From Paenibacillus sp. P25 (lineage in GTDB: Bacteria > Bacillota > Bacilli > Paenibacillales > NBRC-103111), in the NCBI GenBank assembly GCA_024704175.1, contig CP085629.1, positions 5,146,001 through 5,210,000 of the forward strand: DNA of 64,000 bases, given 5' to 3'. This document shows positions 1 to 8,497 of the stretch, piece after piece; positions within the stretch are counted from its first letter, which is position 1, and each line of letters starts with the position of its first letter. The notes beneath the pieces were generated by a model. It had not been told where the DNA came from. It worked only from the letters and a program-made list of their open reading frames with translations, and searched no databases. Both the position numbers and the translations under genes were made by a program.

Positions 1-32
1 GCTCGCGGAAAGGGGCCGCTTGTTACCGCCGA

Positions 33-233
33 TTATTTCGCCGCGGATGCTTCTCTGAAGCCGCACGCTTTGTGCGTGCCGTCGCAGAATGGCTGGGTGT
101 TGGACCGGCCGCGGCGGCATACGGCGACCCTATCGCCGGTTTGGAAAGCATTCCCCTGCCCGTCGACCAGCTCAAAGTTCCCTTGAATCACATAGGGGCC
201 CTCGTCGTATTTGGTGATGATGACTTTAGACAT
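33..233 (-). CDS. CDGSH-type iron-sulfur protein with one ligand Cys replaced
   Basis: Small (66 aa) CDGSH iron-sulfur protein; the family binds a 2Fe-2S cluster through three Cys and one His and serves in redox or iron handling. The C-terminal motif reads CRRGRSNTQPFCDGTH. The usual form is C-x-C followed by the CDG(S/T)H block, so the second cysteine is Arg here (CGC in place of TGC, one base). CDGTH and the first Cys are present. I chose the ATG at 233 because AGGAGGTG lies just upstream; a GTG at 245 overlaps that ribosome site. It overlaps the end of the DoxX gene by 8 bases, implying translational coupling. Cluster binding is doubtful if the Arg is real. Confidence 0.8.
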   Translation of the reverse strand: MSKVIITKYDEGPYVIQGNFELVDGQGNAFQTGDRVAVCRRGRSNTQPFCDGTHKACGFREASAAK

Positions 234-648
234 TGCTTGTTTCACCTCCTTCCGTACGGATCATCCACGCGGCTCGCCATGATCCCCTGGCTGTTAGAGC
301 GACATGGACGCAGACAGCGAGCAGCAGCAGATCGAACTCGTAGCCGGTAGCTGTGCCGGATATGAACCCGACGCTCAGCTTCACCTTCAGCAGGGCGGCC
401 AGCAAGATCAGGCTGAACGCGGATGCGATGTACCGGGTTCCCAGGCCCGCGATCACGAGCGACCCTCCGACCAGTTCGATCCAAGGCAGGAGATAACCGA
501 GAAGCACCGCAAGCGGAAAGCCCTGCGTACCGAGCCACTCCGCCAAATTCGCATAGCCCCAATCCAGCTTGAACTTCCCGTGCGCAGCGAAAATAATGCC
601 CACTAGCGACCGCAATGCAATGTAGGTATAGGCGGCCATACTCCGCAT
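226..648 (-). CDS. DoxX family membrane protein
   Basis: A 140-residue integral membrane protein of the DoxX/DoxD family, with about four hydrophobic helices (near residues 5-25, 45-65, 70-90 and 100-120) and the typical early sequence GIIFAAHGKFKL. Family members are linked to thiol and oxidative-stress handling, but no reaction can be assigned from sequence. GGAGGA precedes the ATG. It is the first gene of a two-gene operon with the CDGSH protein and is transcribed divergently from a MarR regulator, whose dyad operator overlaps its promoter. That arrangement suggests induction by a small molecule or oxidant sensed by the MarR protein. Confidence 0.85.
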   Translation of the reverse strand: MRSMAAYTYIALRSLVGIIFAAHGKFKLDWGYANLAEWLGTQGFPLAVLLGYLLPWIELVGGSLVIAGLGTRYIASAFSLILLAALLKVKLSVGFISGTATGYEFDLLLLAVCVHVALTARGSWRAAWMIRTEGGETSNV

Positions 649-709
649 TTAGAAATCATCTCCTCCGGCTCGAAGTTAGTTTCATAATCAACAATTGATT
701 ACACAACAA

Positions 710-762
710 AATATAGCAAGATAAAGTTGTGCAGTCAACAATAATTTTGTTGATCACACAAC
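710..762 (-). promoter_or_regulatory. doxX promoter overlapped by a nested MarR-type dyad
   Basis: On the minus strand TTGACT (733-738) and TATATT (710-715) are 17 bp apart, a good sigma-A promoter for doxX. A perfect inverted repeat TCAACAA-N5-TTGTTGA (735-753) covers the -35 box and is nested in outer arms GTTGTG (726-731) and CACAAC (757-762), all centred on base 744. A related half-site, ATCAACAATTGATT, lies at 687-700. Size and symmetry fit a MarR dimer site. The MarR promoter on the other strand must lie in the same DNA, with weak candidate boxes near 750-755 and 773-778. Confidence 0.7.
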
Positions 763-812
763 TAAAATGATTTAGACTGAACGTATCCCACCGCAAAGAG
801 AGGATGAAAAGC

Positions 813-1283
813 ATGGATAAAGTTACGGATCAGGAGCTAACCGCTTGGCGGTATTTTATAAAAGCGCACTCGAAAATCATCGAGAACATTGAACACGATT
901 TGTCTCAGCACAAACGGGTGCCGCTGACCACTTACGATGTTCTGATCGCGCTGTACGAAGCACCGGACCGGAAGCTGCGGTTCGGCGAGCTGAACGGGAA
1001 GGTCGTCTTAAGCAAAAGCGGGCTGACCCGGCTCGTCGACCGGCTTGAACGCGAGGGCTTGATTCGCAGGGAGCGAAGCGAAGAGGACCGTCGCGGAGCG
1101 TATGCCGCTCTTACGGAACTGGGGGAGCAGGAACTGCGGAAGGCGTGGCCCATTTATGCGCGAGGAATTAAGCGCTACTTTGCGACGCCGCTTGGGGAAT
1201 CCGATTTGCAGGCGATCGGCAAAGCGTTTGAAACGATTTATCAGCGGCTTCTATTGGAAGATCAGGAGGGGACATCCGTATGA
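813..1283 (+). CDS. MarR family transcriptional regulator
   Basis: A winged-helix MarR-type repressor of 156 residues. The core LNGKVVLSKSGLTRLVDRLE followed by EGLIRRERSEEDRRGAYAAL is the recognition helix plus the wing with its conserved D-x-R motif. Helices at both ends form the dimer interface. The ATG at 804 abuts GAGAGG with no spacing, whereas the ATG at 813 has about 10 bases, so the later start is more likely. It is divergent from doxX-CDGSH and probably represses that operon and itself through the 726-762 dyad. The ligand cannot be deduced. Its stop overlaps the ATG of a broken MOSC gene (ATGA at 1280-1283). Confidence 0.88.
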   Translation: MDKVTDQELTAWRYFIKAHSKIIENIEHDLSQHKRVPLTTYDVLIALYEAPDRKLRFGELNGKVVLSKSGLTRLVDRLEREGLIRRERSEEDRRGAYAALTELGEQELRKAWPIYARGIKRYFATPLGESDLQAIGKAFETIYQRLLLEDQEGTSV

Positions 1284-1506
1284 ACGGCAAATGATCGTTG
1301 ATTGTGTGATGCTCGCCGATACACCGGGTACCTTCGTGACACGCCGAGTGCCCGTTATCGACGTGGAGATTGGGGGGATTCCGGGCGACCGCCATTACGG
1401 CCTTCTCCGCCCCGCTGATCCCGGCAAAAGATATATCCGCGCGGATCGTCTGAGAGTCCCTTCTCTAAATACCCCTTCATCTGATTACACCATTCAAGTA
1501 ACGTGA
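1280..1506 (+). pseudogene. Truncated and frameshifted MOSC-domain protein
   Basis: From about 1291 the frame reads MIVDCVMLADTPGTFVT, then GGIPGDRHYGLLRPAD. This matches the N-terminal strand region of small MOSC proteins (sulfur-carrier domain of molybdenum-cofactor sulfurases), in which GDRH/GDKHxG is conserved. A well-placed AGGAGG (1264-1269) points to the ATG at 1280, but that frame stops after four codons; one extra A in AAA at 1288-1290 would restore MNGKMIVDCV. Homology ends near 1445, and the rest of the 120-plus-residue domain, including its usual Cys, is missing. The ATGA overlap with the MarR gene shows it was once coupled to it. Confidence 0.6.
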
Positions 1507-1832
1507 GGCAGATTTCGGGGGCGCGGAAACTGTGGAGGATGCAGAGCCGGCTTCCCGTTTATGATTAGAAAGCAGGTCGACATTAATGTTCAAAAACACA
1601 TGAAAAAATGTGCAATTTTTCAGGTATACAAACGCAATATAATTTCCTATTCTTAAAAAGGACTTGGCAGTTCATAGTTGAATGTAAAGAACCCTGGATA
1701 CACTTCAAGCTAAATATCATGCCGAAGCGCGATCCGGTTCAAGAGGCGGTCGACCGTTACAAAGAGGAGATGCGCCGCAGCGAAGAGAACAATGCCGTAT
1801 AGATTTTAGTACTCACTCTAGGAGGAGTCATA
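1507..1832. other. Gap with a short possible gene remnant
   Basis: No confident gene. An ATG at 1719 opens a 27-codon frame ending at 1802 (MPKRDPVQEAVDRYKEEMRR, then six more residues). Its composition looks like the C-terminal helix of a real protein, but no ribosome site precedes it. A small hairpin (CACAT and ATGTG arms) lies near 1600-1615. The region joins the break in the MOSC remnant, so it may be a deletion scar. Confidence 0.25.
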
Positions 1833-2642
1833 ATGGGAAACGTGAGCATTCGATTCGACCGGTTTCCGGGAGGGCTTGGCAAGGCGGTCGTGCTTAGTTT
1901 TGACGATGGCCGCGAGCAAGACAGGAGGCTGGTACAGGCTTTTAACCGATATGGCCTCAAAGGAACGTTCCATTTGAATTCCGGCAAATTCGGCCAGGAA
2001 GGATACATCAGTGCCGAAGAAGTGGCGGACTTATATCGCGGCCACGAGATTTCGGCCCATACCGTCACGCATCCGTTCCTGGAGCAGTCTCCGGACGACC
2101 AGATCGCGGAAGAGCTGATCGCGGACCGCCGAAATTTGGAAGCGATTGCGGGATACCCTGTACGCGGCATGAGTTATCCGTTCGGCACCTACAACGACCG
2201 CGTCGTGCACGCGCCGCCGGTGCTCGGTATCGAATATGCCCGCACCGTCCAGAGCCACGGCGGGTTCCACATGCCGGATGATCCGCTGAGATGGCATCCG
2301 ACCTGCCACCACAAGGACATGGTCGGGAAGGCGGAACAGTCGCTGTCGTCCAAACCATTCTTCGGCCGGATGGAGCTTTTGTTCATTTGGGGGCATAGCT
2401 ACGAGTTCGACCACGATGACAACTGGGAGCTGGTAGACAAGGTTGGAGAGATGCTCGGCCGCGAGGAGTCGGTCTGGAAAGCGTCGATGACGGATATTGT
2501 ATCCTATCAGAATGCGCTCAAAGCACTCCGCTTCTCGATTGATCGAAGCATGGTGCATAATCCGAACGCCCTTGAGGTTTGGGTTAGCGCAGACGGCGAA
2601 GCCGTCCGTATTGCGGCAGGCGAAACGAAAAGGCTGCGATAG
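1833..2642 (+). CDS. Polysaccharide deacetylase family protein
   Basis: A 269-residue NodB-homology (carbohydrate esterase 4) protein. Seen: SFDDG at 22-26 (catalytic base Asp and metal-ligand Asp), H-T-V-T-H at 76-80 (the two metal-binding His), and YPFG at 115-118 (motif 3). A distal WGHSYEF segment probably supplies the catalytic His side. No signal peptide or transmembrane helix is evident, so it may be cytoplasmic or non-classically exported. Members remove N- or O-acyl groups from sugars; the substrate is not predictable here. AGGAGG at 1820-1825 fixes the start. It stands alone with no obvious operon partner. Confidence 0.85.
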   Translation: MGNVSIRFDRFPGGLGKAVVLSFDDGREQDRRLVQAFNRYGLKGTFHLNSGKFGQEGYISAEEVADLYRGHEISAHTVTHPFLEQSPDDQIAEELIADRRNLEAIAGYPVRGMSYPFGTYNDRVVHAPPVLGIEYARTVQSHGGFHMPDDPLRWHPTCHHKDMVGKAEQSLSSKPFFGRMELLFIWGHSYEFDHDDNWELVDKVGEMLGREESVWKASMTDIVSYQNALKALRFSIDRSMVHNPNALEVWVSADGEAVRIAAGETKRLR

Positions 2643-2999
2643 CAAGTAAGCTGCATTCCCAATCCTTATATACTGTGAGGAACTCCGGAAAGTACCGCCA
2701 GTTAAGGTAGAAGAAGTGATTTGCTGAATTCGTTCATTTTGATTAGAACGCATCTTGTAGTCTCCTTGGTTTGTTTTTGGAACCGTCGGTCGCCCAGCGC
2801 CGTGGACCCAACAACATCATACCAAGGAGTCTTTTTGTTTCTCAAACCTCGTATTTCTTCATAAAGAGCGCTCGTGTCCGTTATATTTTCCAAATCGTAA
2901 AAACAGGTCATATAAGAGCGTCTCGGTCCGCTAGCGCGCATTCCCGATCGCTATATCTGTTGGCGAGGGTAAAGGACGTTCCCTCCCCTACGCAATAAA
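2643..2999. other. Intergenic region with a long inverted repeat
   Basis: No convincing gene on either strand. CTCCTTGGT (2762-2770) and ACCAAGGAG (2821-2829) form a 9-bp inverted repeat around about 50 bases, followed by TCTTTTTGTTT. This could end the deacetylase transcript, but the loop is unusually long. The 79-codon minus-strand frame at 2702-2941 has no ribosome site or recognisable motif. Confidence 0.3.
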
Positions 3000-3044
3000 G
3001 GGGCTGTCCCAAGGTAGGTTAATTCTACTTTTGGGACAACCCCA
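3000..3044 (-). terminator. Terminator after the GH74 gene
   Basis: GGGGCTGTCCCAA and TTGGGACAACCCC form a 13-bp stem with one mismatch, extended inward by CTAC/GTAG pairs. Read on the minus strand it is followed by TTTATT, 18 bases past the GH74 stop. The GGGGYTGTCCCAA arm also resembles ends of some transposable elements, so a solo palindromic repeat is an alternative. Confidence 0.55.
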
Positions 3045-3061
3045 TCGTCTAAAAGGATGCC

Positions 3062-6000
3062 TTAGGAATACTTGACTGCGTATTTGCCGAGCTGCTTCGC
3101 ATTGAACTCGACATTGCCCGTTTTCGGATTGTACTTCGCATAATTGATGATTTCCAATTTGCCGTTATCGTTTAAATAATAGAGTGCGACCCGGTTCGGT
3201 TCCTCGCCGTCCTTAAGCTTATAGCCGATCGCCACTCTGAAGTCGTTACCGTCGAATTTCGTTACCGGCTTCCCGTCAACCGTCAAGCTGAAGTCGAGTA
3301 TCCTGTCTGCCGTTTAGCTTGTTCCGTACTGGAAGTGTGCTTGCATCCACGATGCCGACTTGAAGATCAACGCTGGCCGTTGACGACAGACTTTCTCTAC
3401 GTACCAGCTTCGGATCGATCGAGACGACGGCAAGTCCGTTGCCGACCACGATCGATTTGACACCGCGGTCGTCCGCATAGGAAAGCGACTTGGCCGTCAT
3501 TTCTACTTTCACGGCTTTGACGTCCGCCGGCGGGTACACCGCAACGGTCACCGTCTTGTCCTGCGTCTGCTCTATCGCACTCCGCATGATCTCCTCGCCC
3601 AAGGATACGGATGCCGTCCCCCCGGCGTCCGCACCCGGAAAGGCATGGATAGTGCCGTTGCTTTGCGTAATTGGTGGCGTGACGGTGACAACCGCCGTGG
3701 CAGCATATTGGCCGTCCGCGCTTACTGCGGCGATTGTCATCGTCCCCTGCTTCAGTCCGGTTATCTGATCTCCGGAGACGCTAGCAACGGATGTGTCGCT
3801 CGATGACCAGACGACCGGACGGCTGGATGCACCGCCGTCGAATACCGGAACGAGTGCAGCCGATGTGCCGGCCTCAACCGTCAAATCGTTCACATGGAAC
3901 CCTTGCACCGTCGCACCCTGTTTAATATCGCCGCGCACGATGCCCATACCGTTCGTTCCGATATAGACCCGGCCGTACACTTGTCCATCGCCCGTAATCG
4001 TCCCCACTGCATTGGCGAATTGATGCTGATCGTCATTAATGCGGATCCAGCTCGCTCCTTCGTCCTCCGAACGGTAGAACCCGTACTTGCCGCCGTTCAC
4101 TTTCAAACCGGCATAGATCGTTTTATACGTTTTGCCCGGTGCTTCTTTACCGAAACCGACGGATAAAGCCTCGCTGATGCCGCTTACTTTCTTGAAACTC
4201 GCTCCCGAATCCGTCGAACGGAACAGTCCTTCCGAGCTGGCAAGCCAGATATCGCCTTCGGCCGTAGGAGCGACTTTGAACTTGCCATTCAGATTTTGCG
4301 GAAGTCCGGATGCCGCCGAAGCCGAGAAGTTGGCGCCGCCATCCGTGCTGACATAGAACACCCCGTTAAGGAAACCGTAGAATTTGTCCGGATTGACGCG
4401 GTCCGAAGAGACAATCGCGCCTTGCGGAATGCCTTTCGAGGCCGTCCACGTCTTGCCAAGGTCGGTAGAGAAGCTTACCGGGAAGACGCCGTTGCCATCC
4501 GGAGTCGGAGCCCATACGATCGTATGGCCGTTCGCGCTGACCGCAACCCATCCTCCGCCGGTGTTGTAGGTGCTCTCCGCCTGCCAGGGATTGGCCGCCG
4601 GCGTCCAAGTGACACCGTTGTCCGTCGATACGCCCATCCGCTCGACGATGTCCGGCTGTGAATGGCCGACTCGCACGATCAAGTTCGGATTCGTCTCCGC
4701 GTAGTCCAGATCGGTGCTGGCATTGATATAAGGATTCCTGATCATATGCGGCGACGTATTCAGGTCTTCATGACGGAACCCCCCGATATCGCCCATTGCG
4801 CTGAACAAGGGCGCCCCGGATGAAGGACTGATCAAGCCCAAAATTCCATTCTCTTCGATCCCGTTCGCCATGACGGAGATCCCGATTTTCTCGCCCTTGT
4901 CGAAATCGGTCATGTCCTCGGAGCCGTACAGCGTTGCCCCGGTACCGTACATGATCCGGTTGGAGTTGAACGGATCGATCTCCAGGTCGCCGATTCCCCA
5001 GCCAAGAGTTGGCGAGGTTACCGGACTGGTTTCCGGATCGGGATGAACGCCCCAATCGAGCCATGGCGAGATCGAATAATCGATCGTGTACCGGTTGTCG
5101 CGCTTCGGATACGAGGTGAACTGCCACAGGTTGTTCCATGTTTTTCCGCCATCCGTACTGCGGTAAATCGATTGGTCCGGCCACCATTTGTTCAACGTAG
5201 TAACCATCAGCGTATCGGGATGCTGAGCGTCCACGCCAAGACCGCCGTACGGATTGCTCGTATCGCCGGCTCCGGTCGGGCTGATGTCCGTCCACACGCC
5301 CGTCTTCGTATCCAGCTTCCATACCGAACCAGCCGCCGGCGGTGAACGGTCCGATCTCCGAGTTATACGTTACGTACAGCATACCGTTGGAACCCAGCGT
5401 TCCGTGATGGGGCAGGAATCCCTGCTTCGGCTGGCCCGCCACCGGTTCCCAGGTAGCCCCGCCGTCGACAGACCTGTAAATGCTCGTCTGCTTGTCCGCC
5501 AAGCCGACATAAATCGTCTGCGTCGCATGGCCTGCAGATCCGGTCGAAGGATCGAAGGTGATCCATACGGGGCCGACTTTGCCGCCGTAGCCATCCTCCA
5601 CGTCGCCGACCGGAGTGAAGTCGCTCACCTTATGCCATGTCGCTCCATAGTCCTCGCTCTTCCACAATCCGTTTCCGTTGCGTGCCCCCAAATAGAGGAT
5701 CCGGTTATCGTTCGGGTCGACAGCCAGACGTTCGCCCATGGTCCGGCCTGGCATGTTGCCGCCGAATTTGAACGGTATTTCCGTCTTCTCCCACGTTTGC
5801 CCGCGGTCCTTCGAACGAAGAATATAACCGTTCGTTTTCACCCAATCGTTCGAGTAGGTGCCGGCCGCAATGTAGACGCGGTTCGGATCGACAGGGTCGG
5901 TAGCCAGACTCTCCACGCCCGACAGGTTCCAGTCTTCCATGCTCACCCAATCCAACAGTTGAATCCACGTCTTGGTCGCCGGGTCCCAGCGATACGCGCC

Positions 6001-6267
6001 CCCGATGTCCGTGCGGGCATAGATGAGATCCTTCTCCTTCGGGTTGAAAATAATGCCCGTAATCAAGCCGCCTCCGACGACCTTCACTCTGCCCCAATCA
6101 TAGGCTTGCGTTTTCAACGGGACAATGTTCGACTGTACGGCCGCCGCTGCGCTTCCGGTCGAATCCGCTGCGAATGTCTTACCGGGGACCGTCGTCAACG
6201 AAGAAACCATGCTTACCGTTAAAGCGGCGGCCGTCAGCACGGCCAGCCATTTTTTCCTTTTTTTCAT
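3062..6267 (-). CDS. Secreted GH74 xyloglucanase-like enzyme (two frame breaks)
   Basis: About 1,068 codons. An N-terminal signal peptide (KKRKK, a hydrophobic run, cleavage near TFA-AD) leads into a GH74 catalytic region of two seven-bladed propellers: VVGGGLITGIIFNP, ARTDIGGAYRW, many SxDGGxTW blade repeats, and GDIGGF. A bacterial Ig-like domain (GTSAALVPVFDGGASSRPVV, then TSVASVSGDQITGLKQGTMT) follows, then a domain like those that precede SLH modules (KLEIINYAKYNPKTGNVEFN). The family cleaves the beta-1,4-glucan backbone of xyloglucan outside the cell. The frame breaks near 5315 (an extra T restores GGWSVWKLD) and near 3300. It stops at GKYAVKYS, exactly where SLH repeats usually begin, so cell-wall anchoring seems lost. 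AAGGAGG precedes the ATG at 6267. Confidence 0.9.
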
Positions 6268-6300
6268 GTTCCTTTTTGTCCTCCTTGTGATTAATAATAT

Positions 6301-6394
6301 TGCAAACGCTGTCATTAGCGTCCGCGGTATTTTTCCATTTTCCCCTTTCTTGCCGGAAACGCTTACATTATAGCACGTTCAAAAACTTTACCAA
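6301..6394 (-). promoter_or_regulatory. GH74 promoter with two cre-like sites
   Basis: On the minus strand TTGGTA (6389-6394) and TATAAT (6367-6372) are separated by 16 bp. Immediately downstream and overlapping the -10, TGTAAGCGTTTCCG (6354-6367) matches the CcpA cre consensus at 13 of 14 positions. A second site, TGACAGCGTTTGCA (6301-6314), also matches 13 of 14. Both lie between the -10 box and the ribosome site, typical of catabolite repression by roadblock. Confidence 0.75.
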
Positions 6395-6913
6395 TACCTT
6401 ACTTTTTAAACAAGTTATCACCTATATTTTAAACATTAGTCTGAGCGGAAATGATCAGCCGGAGGGCTCATTAATCGGAACCAACCGAAGTCGAAATGGC
6501 TTCCCGGCAGGATACGCCGTGGGTGCCGGTGGCTTACTCCATTGCTCCGGATGGAACCACCCGGGACACCTATAATCAGCTCGCAACCGGATACAGGGGT
6601 CGATTGAATACCTCTAATTTTTGGGGGCTGTACTACTAATATACGTATGTCAAAGGGGTGAATGTAGCGGAGAAGGCTTCCTATTATTATGAAGCCTTCA
6701 CCAAGAGGCTCCCGTCTAATTTTTGGGTGGCTGTGATGAACATAATCTATTTCGGTTTCGGGACATCAAAAATGCGCAAATTGATTAAAAATGGAGCCGG
6801 GGATTTAAGCGGAATTACCGGTACAACCGCCGCTCTTGAAACATAAGCATCCGAGCCTTGGCGCGGATGCTTACGATATACATTCTAATTCTTCACTTGC
6901 GCTTTGGCTTACT
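6395..6913. other. Gene-poor stretch with short related coding fragments
   Basis: No confident gene. From ATG 6496 a frame reads MASRQDTPWVPVAYSIAPDG and ends in TSNFWGLYY at about 6642. A second open stretch after GTG 6658 contains PSNFWVAVMNI. The underlying bases TCTAATTTTTGGG recur about 100 bp apart, so these may be decayed copies of one element. A hairpin GAAGGCTTC-N10-GAAGCCTTC lies near 6674-6701. I do not recognise either peptide. Confidence 0.25.
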
Positions 6914-7378
6914 TTAATACTCTCCTTTAATGACAAAGAACGAGCCCCGAATGGTTCCAGCCAGTTTAGACTCCTGCCTGGCAAACTTAAACTTCTCTTC
7001 CAACTCCTTGGGTACTTCCATCCCCTCGGAAAGTTTAAAACCTACGGCCCGCTTCTTAGGGTCATCCACCGTATACATGACGTTGACCGCAAGACCATCC
7101 TCATAGAAGACGTAGGCCATTTTGATATTTTCCACTTGAAAACGCGATGTTTCCAAGGGTTTGGCCGAAAACTCAATATTACGTTCTTCTTTCAGAATTC
7201 GGTTCACATAATCCAGGGTCTCCTGACTTTCGCTAGCGGGTACCACCGTAAATTCATGCTTGTATTTGGTCATAAAGTAACGGGCTTCATTGGCACGTAA
7301 ACCGGCAAGCGCTTCGGCTACAGGTGAGGACTCTAAACCAACCGTAGACACATTTTTGAAATCAACGATATAGGACAT
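6914..7378 (-). CDS. Conserved protein of unknown function
   Basis: A soluble protein of about 154 residues (MSYIVDFKNVSTVGLESSPV at its start), rich in charged residues, with no signal peptide or membrane helix. I do not recognise a domain or active site. AAGGAG lies 8 bases before the ATG at 7378; an in-frame ATG at 7384 is too close to it. It follows the ArsR-AHSA1 pair on the same strand with a 29-base gap, so it is probably the third gene of that operon and controlled by the same ArsR operators. Confidence 0.7.
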   Translation of the reverse strand: MSYIVDFKNVSTVGLESSPVAEALAGLRANEARYFMTKYKHEFTVVPASESQETLDYVNRILKEERNIEFSAKPLETSRFQVENIKMAYVFYEDGLAVNVMYTVDDPKKRAVGFKLSEGMEVPKELEEKFKFARQESKLAGTIRGSFFVIKGEY

Positions 7379-7407
7379 TTTCATCTCTCCTTCGGGAATG
7401 AACGCCG

Positions 7408-7826
7408 TTATTGTTCCAACAACTTCTCAAGATCGCCGCACCATTTGCTCCAGCCATATCTAGCTCCACCCAGTGCTTGTTCGTTGGAGATACCGGTTTG
7501 CTCGAGATGAAGGTTAACCTTTCCATCCCCTAAATCCTGCAGCGTCCAGGTGACCGTATGCTTCTCCCCGCTGGCCCAGGTATAGGATAATCGGTTTGGT
7601 TCCTCCACGATCAGCACTTCTCCCTCGATAATCCCATTCCAATATTCGGTCGGTGCGTGCGGAACTGAAAACGGTGCCCTACGACGGGCTTAAAATCATT
7701 ATCCATCGCCTCTCCGGTCTGAATGTTGGACATCCACTTGGCAAGCTTGCTTGAATCGGTTAAAGCGGACCAAAGCTTCTCGATCGACGTCTTGAACTGG
7801 AAATCCATAGATAAGGTTAAACTCAT
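7408..7826 (-). CDS. AHSA1/SRPBCC domain protein (one frame break)
   Basis: START-like SRPBCC fold of the Aha1-related type: SMDFQFKTSIEKLWSALTDS at the start, KLAKWM, then VEEPNRLSYTWASG and a C-terminal GARYGWSKWCGDLEKLLEQ. The family has a deep hydrophobic cavity and often pairs with ArsR repressors. The frame breaks near 7655; one missing G in CACGGCACC restores RTAPTEYWNGIIEGEVLIVE. Its ATG overlaps the ArsR stop (ATGA), so the two are translationally coupled. The ligand is unknown. Length (about 139 aa) is normal for the family once the frame is repaired. Confidence 0.85.
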
Positions 7827-8152
7827 TCTTCTTCCTCCTCTAAAAATTGTTTCAATCGCAGCATATTCGTAGTCCAGAACTTGCTGTAGAAACCCACCCA
7901 ATCTTGAACTTCTTGGAGTGGAGAGGCGTTTAGCCTAAAGCGCGTTTCCCTGCCGACTTTTCGGTCAAGGACCAGCCCGGCCTCTTTAAGGATGGTCAAA
8001 TGCTTGGATACCGCTGTACGCCCCATTTCAAAATGTACCGTTAACTCGTGAAGAGGCGGCTCCTCTGCCTCAGCCAACAGTCGAATCAGCGTTCGCCTGG
8101 TTGGATCGGCAATCGCGTCAAACACATCCCGCATGTGGTTGTTCTCGCTCAC
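7823..8152 (-). CDS. ArsR family repressor (AHSA1-linked)
   Basis: A 109-residue winged-helix regulator. ADPTRRTLIRLLAEAEEPPL leads to the recognition helix MGRTAVSKHLTILKEAGLV, and the wing is DRKVGRETRFRLNASPL. There is no CxC metal box, so it is not a classical metal sensor. It belongs to the ArsR group linked to SRPBCC proteins. I prefer the GTG at 8152, about 6 bases after GGAGAGG; an upstream TTG lies inside the ribosome site. It is autoregulated by the twin operators at 8228-8272 and coupled to the downstream AHSA1 gene. Confidence 0.85.
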   Translation of the reverse strand: MSENNHMRDVFDAIADPTRRTLIRLLAEAEEPPLHELTVHFEMGRTAVSKHLTILKEAGLVLDRKVGRETRFRLNASPLQEVQDWVGFYSKFWTTNMLRLKQFLEEEEE

Positions 8153-8227
8153 AACACCCTCTCCCAAATCTTATTTTACTGCAGCAGAAGCGGGTTCCAA
8201 ACTTATGAAGTGACTAATCGTTAATTG

Positions 8228-8279
8228 GGCACCATTTAGTGTCCTTTTCATTATAAGACACCATTTAGTGTCATGTCAA
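8228..8279 (-). promoter_or_regulatory. arsR promoter with two operator copies
   Basis: TTGACA (8274-8279) and TATAAT (8250-8255) on the minus strand are 18 bp apart, close to ideal. GACACCATTTAGTGTC (8257-8272), a GACAC-N6-GTGTC palindrome, fills the spacer. A second near-identical copy, GGCACCATTTAGTGTC (8228-8243), sits just downstream of the -10. Centres are 29 bp apart. Binding at either copy would block RNA polymerase. Confidence 0.85.
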
Positions 8280-8497
8280 CAGTGTTTACGCTGATCCTCA
8301 CCAACTAGGACCCCGCCGCATTTCCTACAATAGGACAATTTCTTTGGCGGAAGCTATCGGACTTTTCGGAATTAATCGTACAATCGAGTACAAGCCAAAC
8401 TGCTTCCAAGCGAGTATTTTACTTCTGTTGTAATTACCGCGATACGGCAGCAAAAAGAGGCTCCCATTGATCCGGAACCTCTTATTTTCATCAAACA
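8280..8497. other. Gap without a supported gene
   Basis: I see no convincing gene. The 70-codon minus-strand frame overlapping this part has no ribosome site and unnatural composition. The stretch leads into the DnaA-box cluster. Confidence 0.4.

Noticed and set aside
2702..2941. 79-codon minus-strand frame between the deacetylase and GH74 genes
   Set aside because: No ribosome site, no motif and an overlapping inverted repeat; likely chance.
3000..3044. End of a second transposable element
   Set aside because: GGGGYTGTCCCAA resembles some IS termini, but there is no transposase remnant, and the hairpin position fits a GH74 terminator better.
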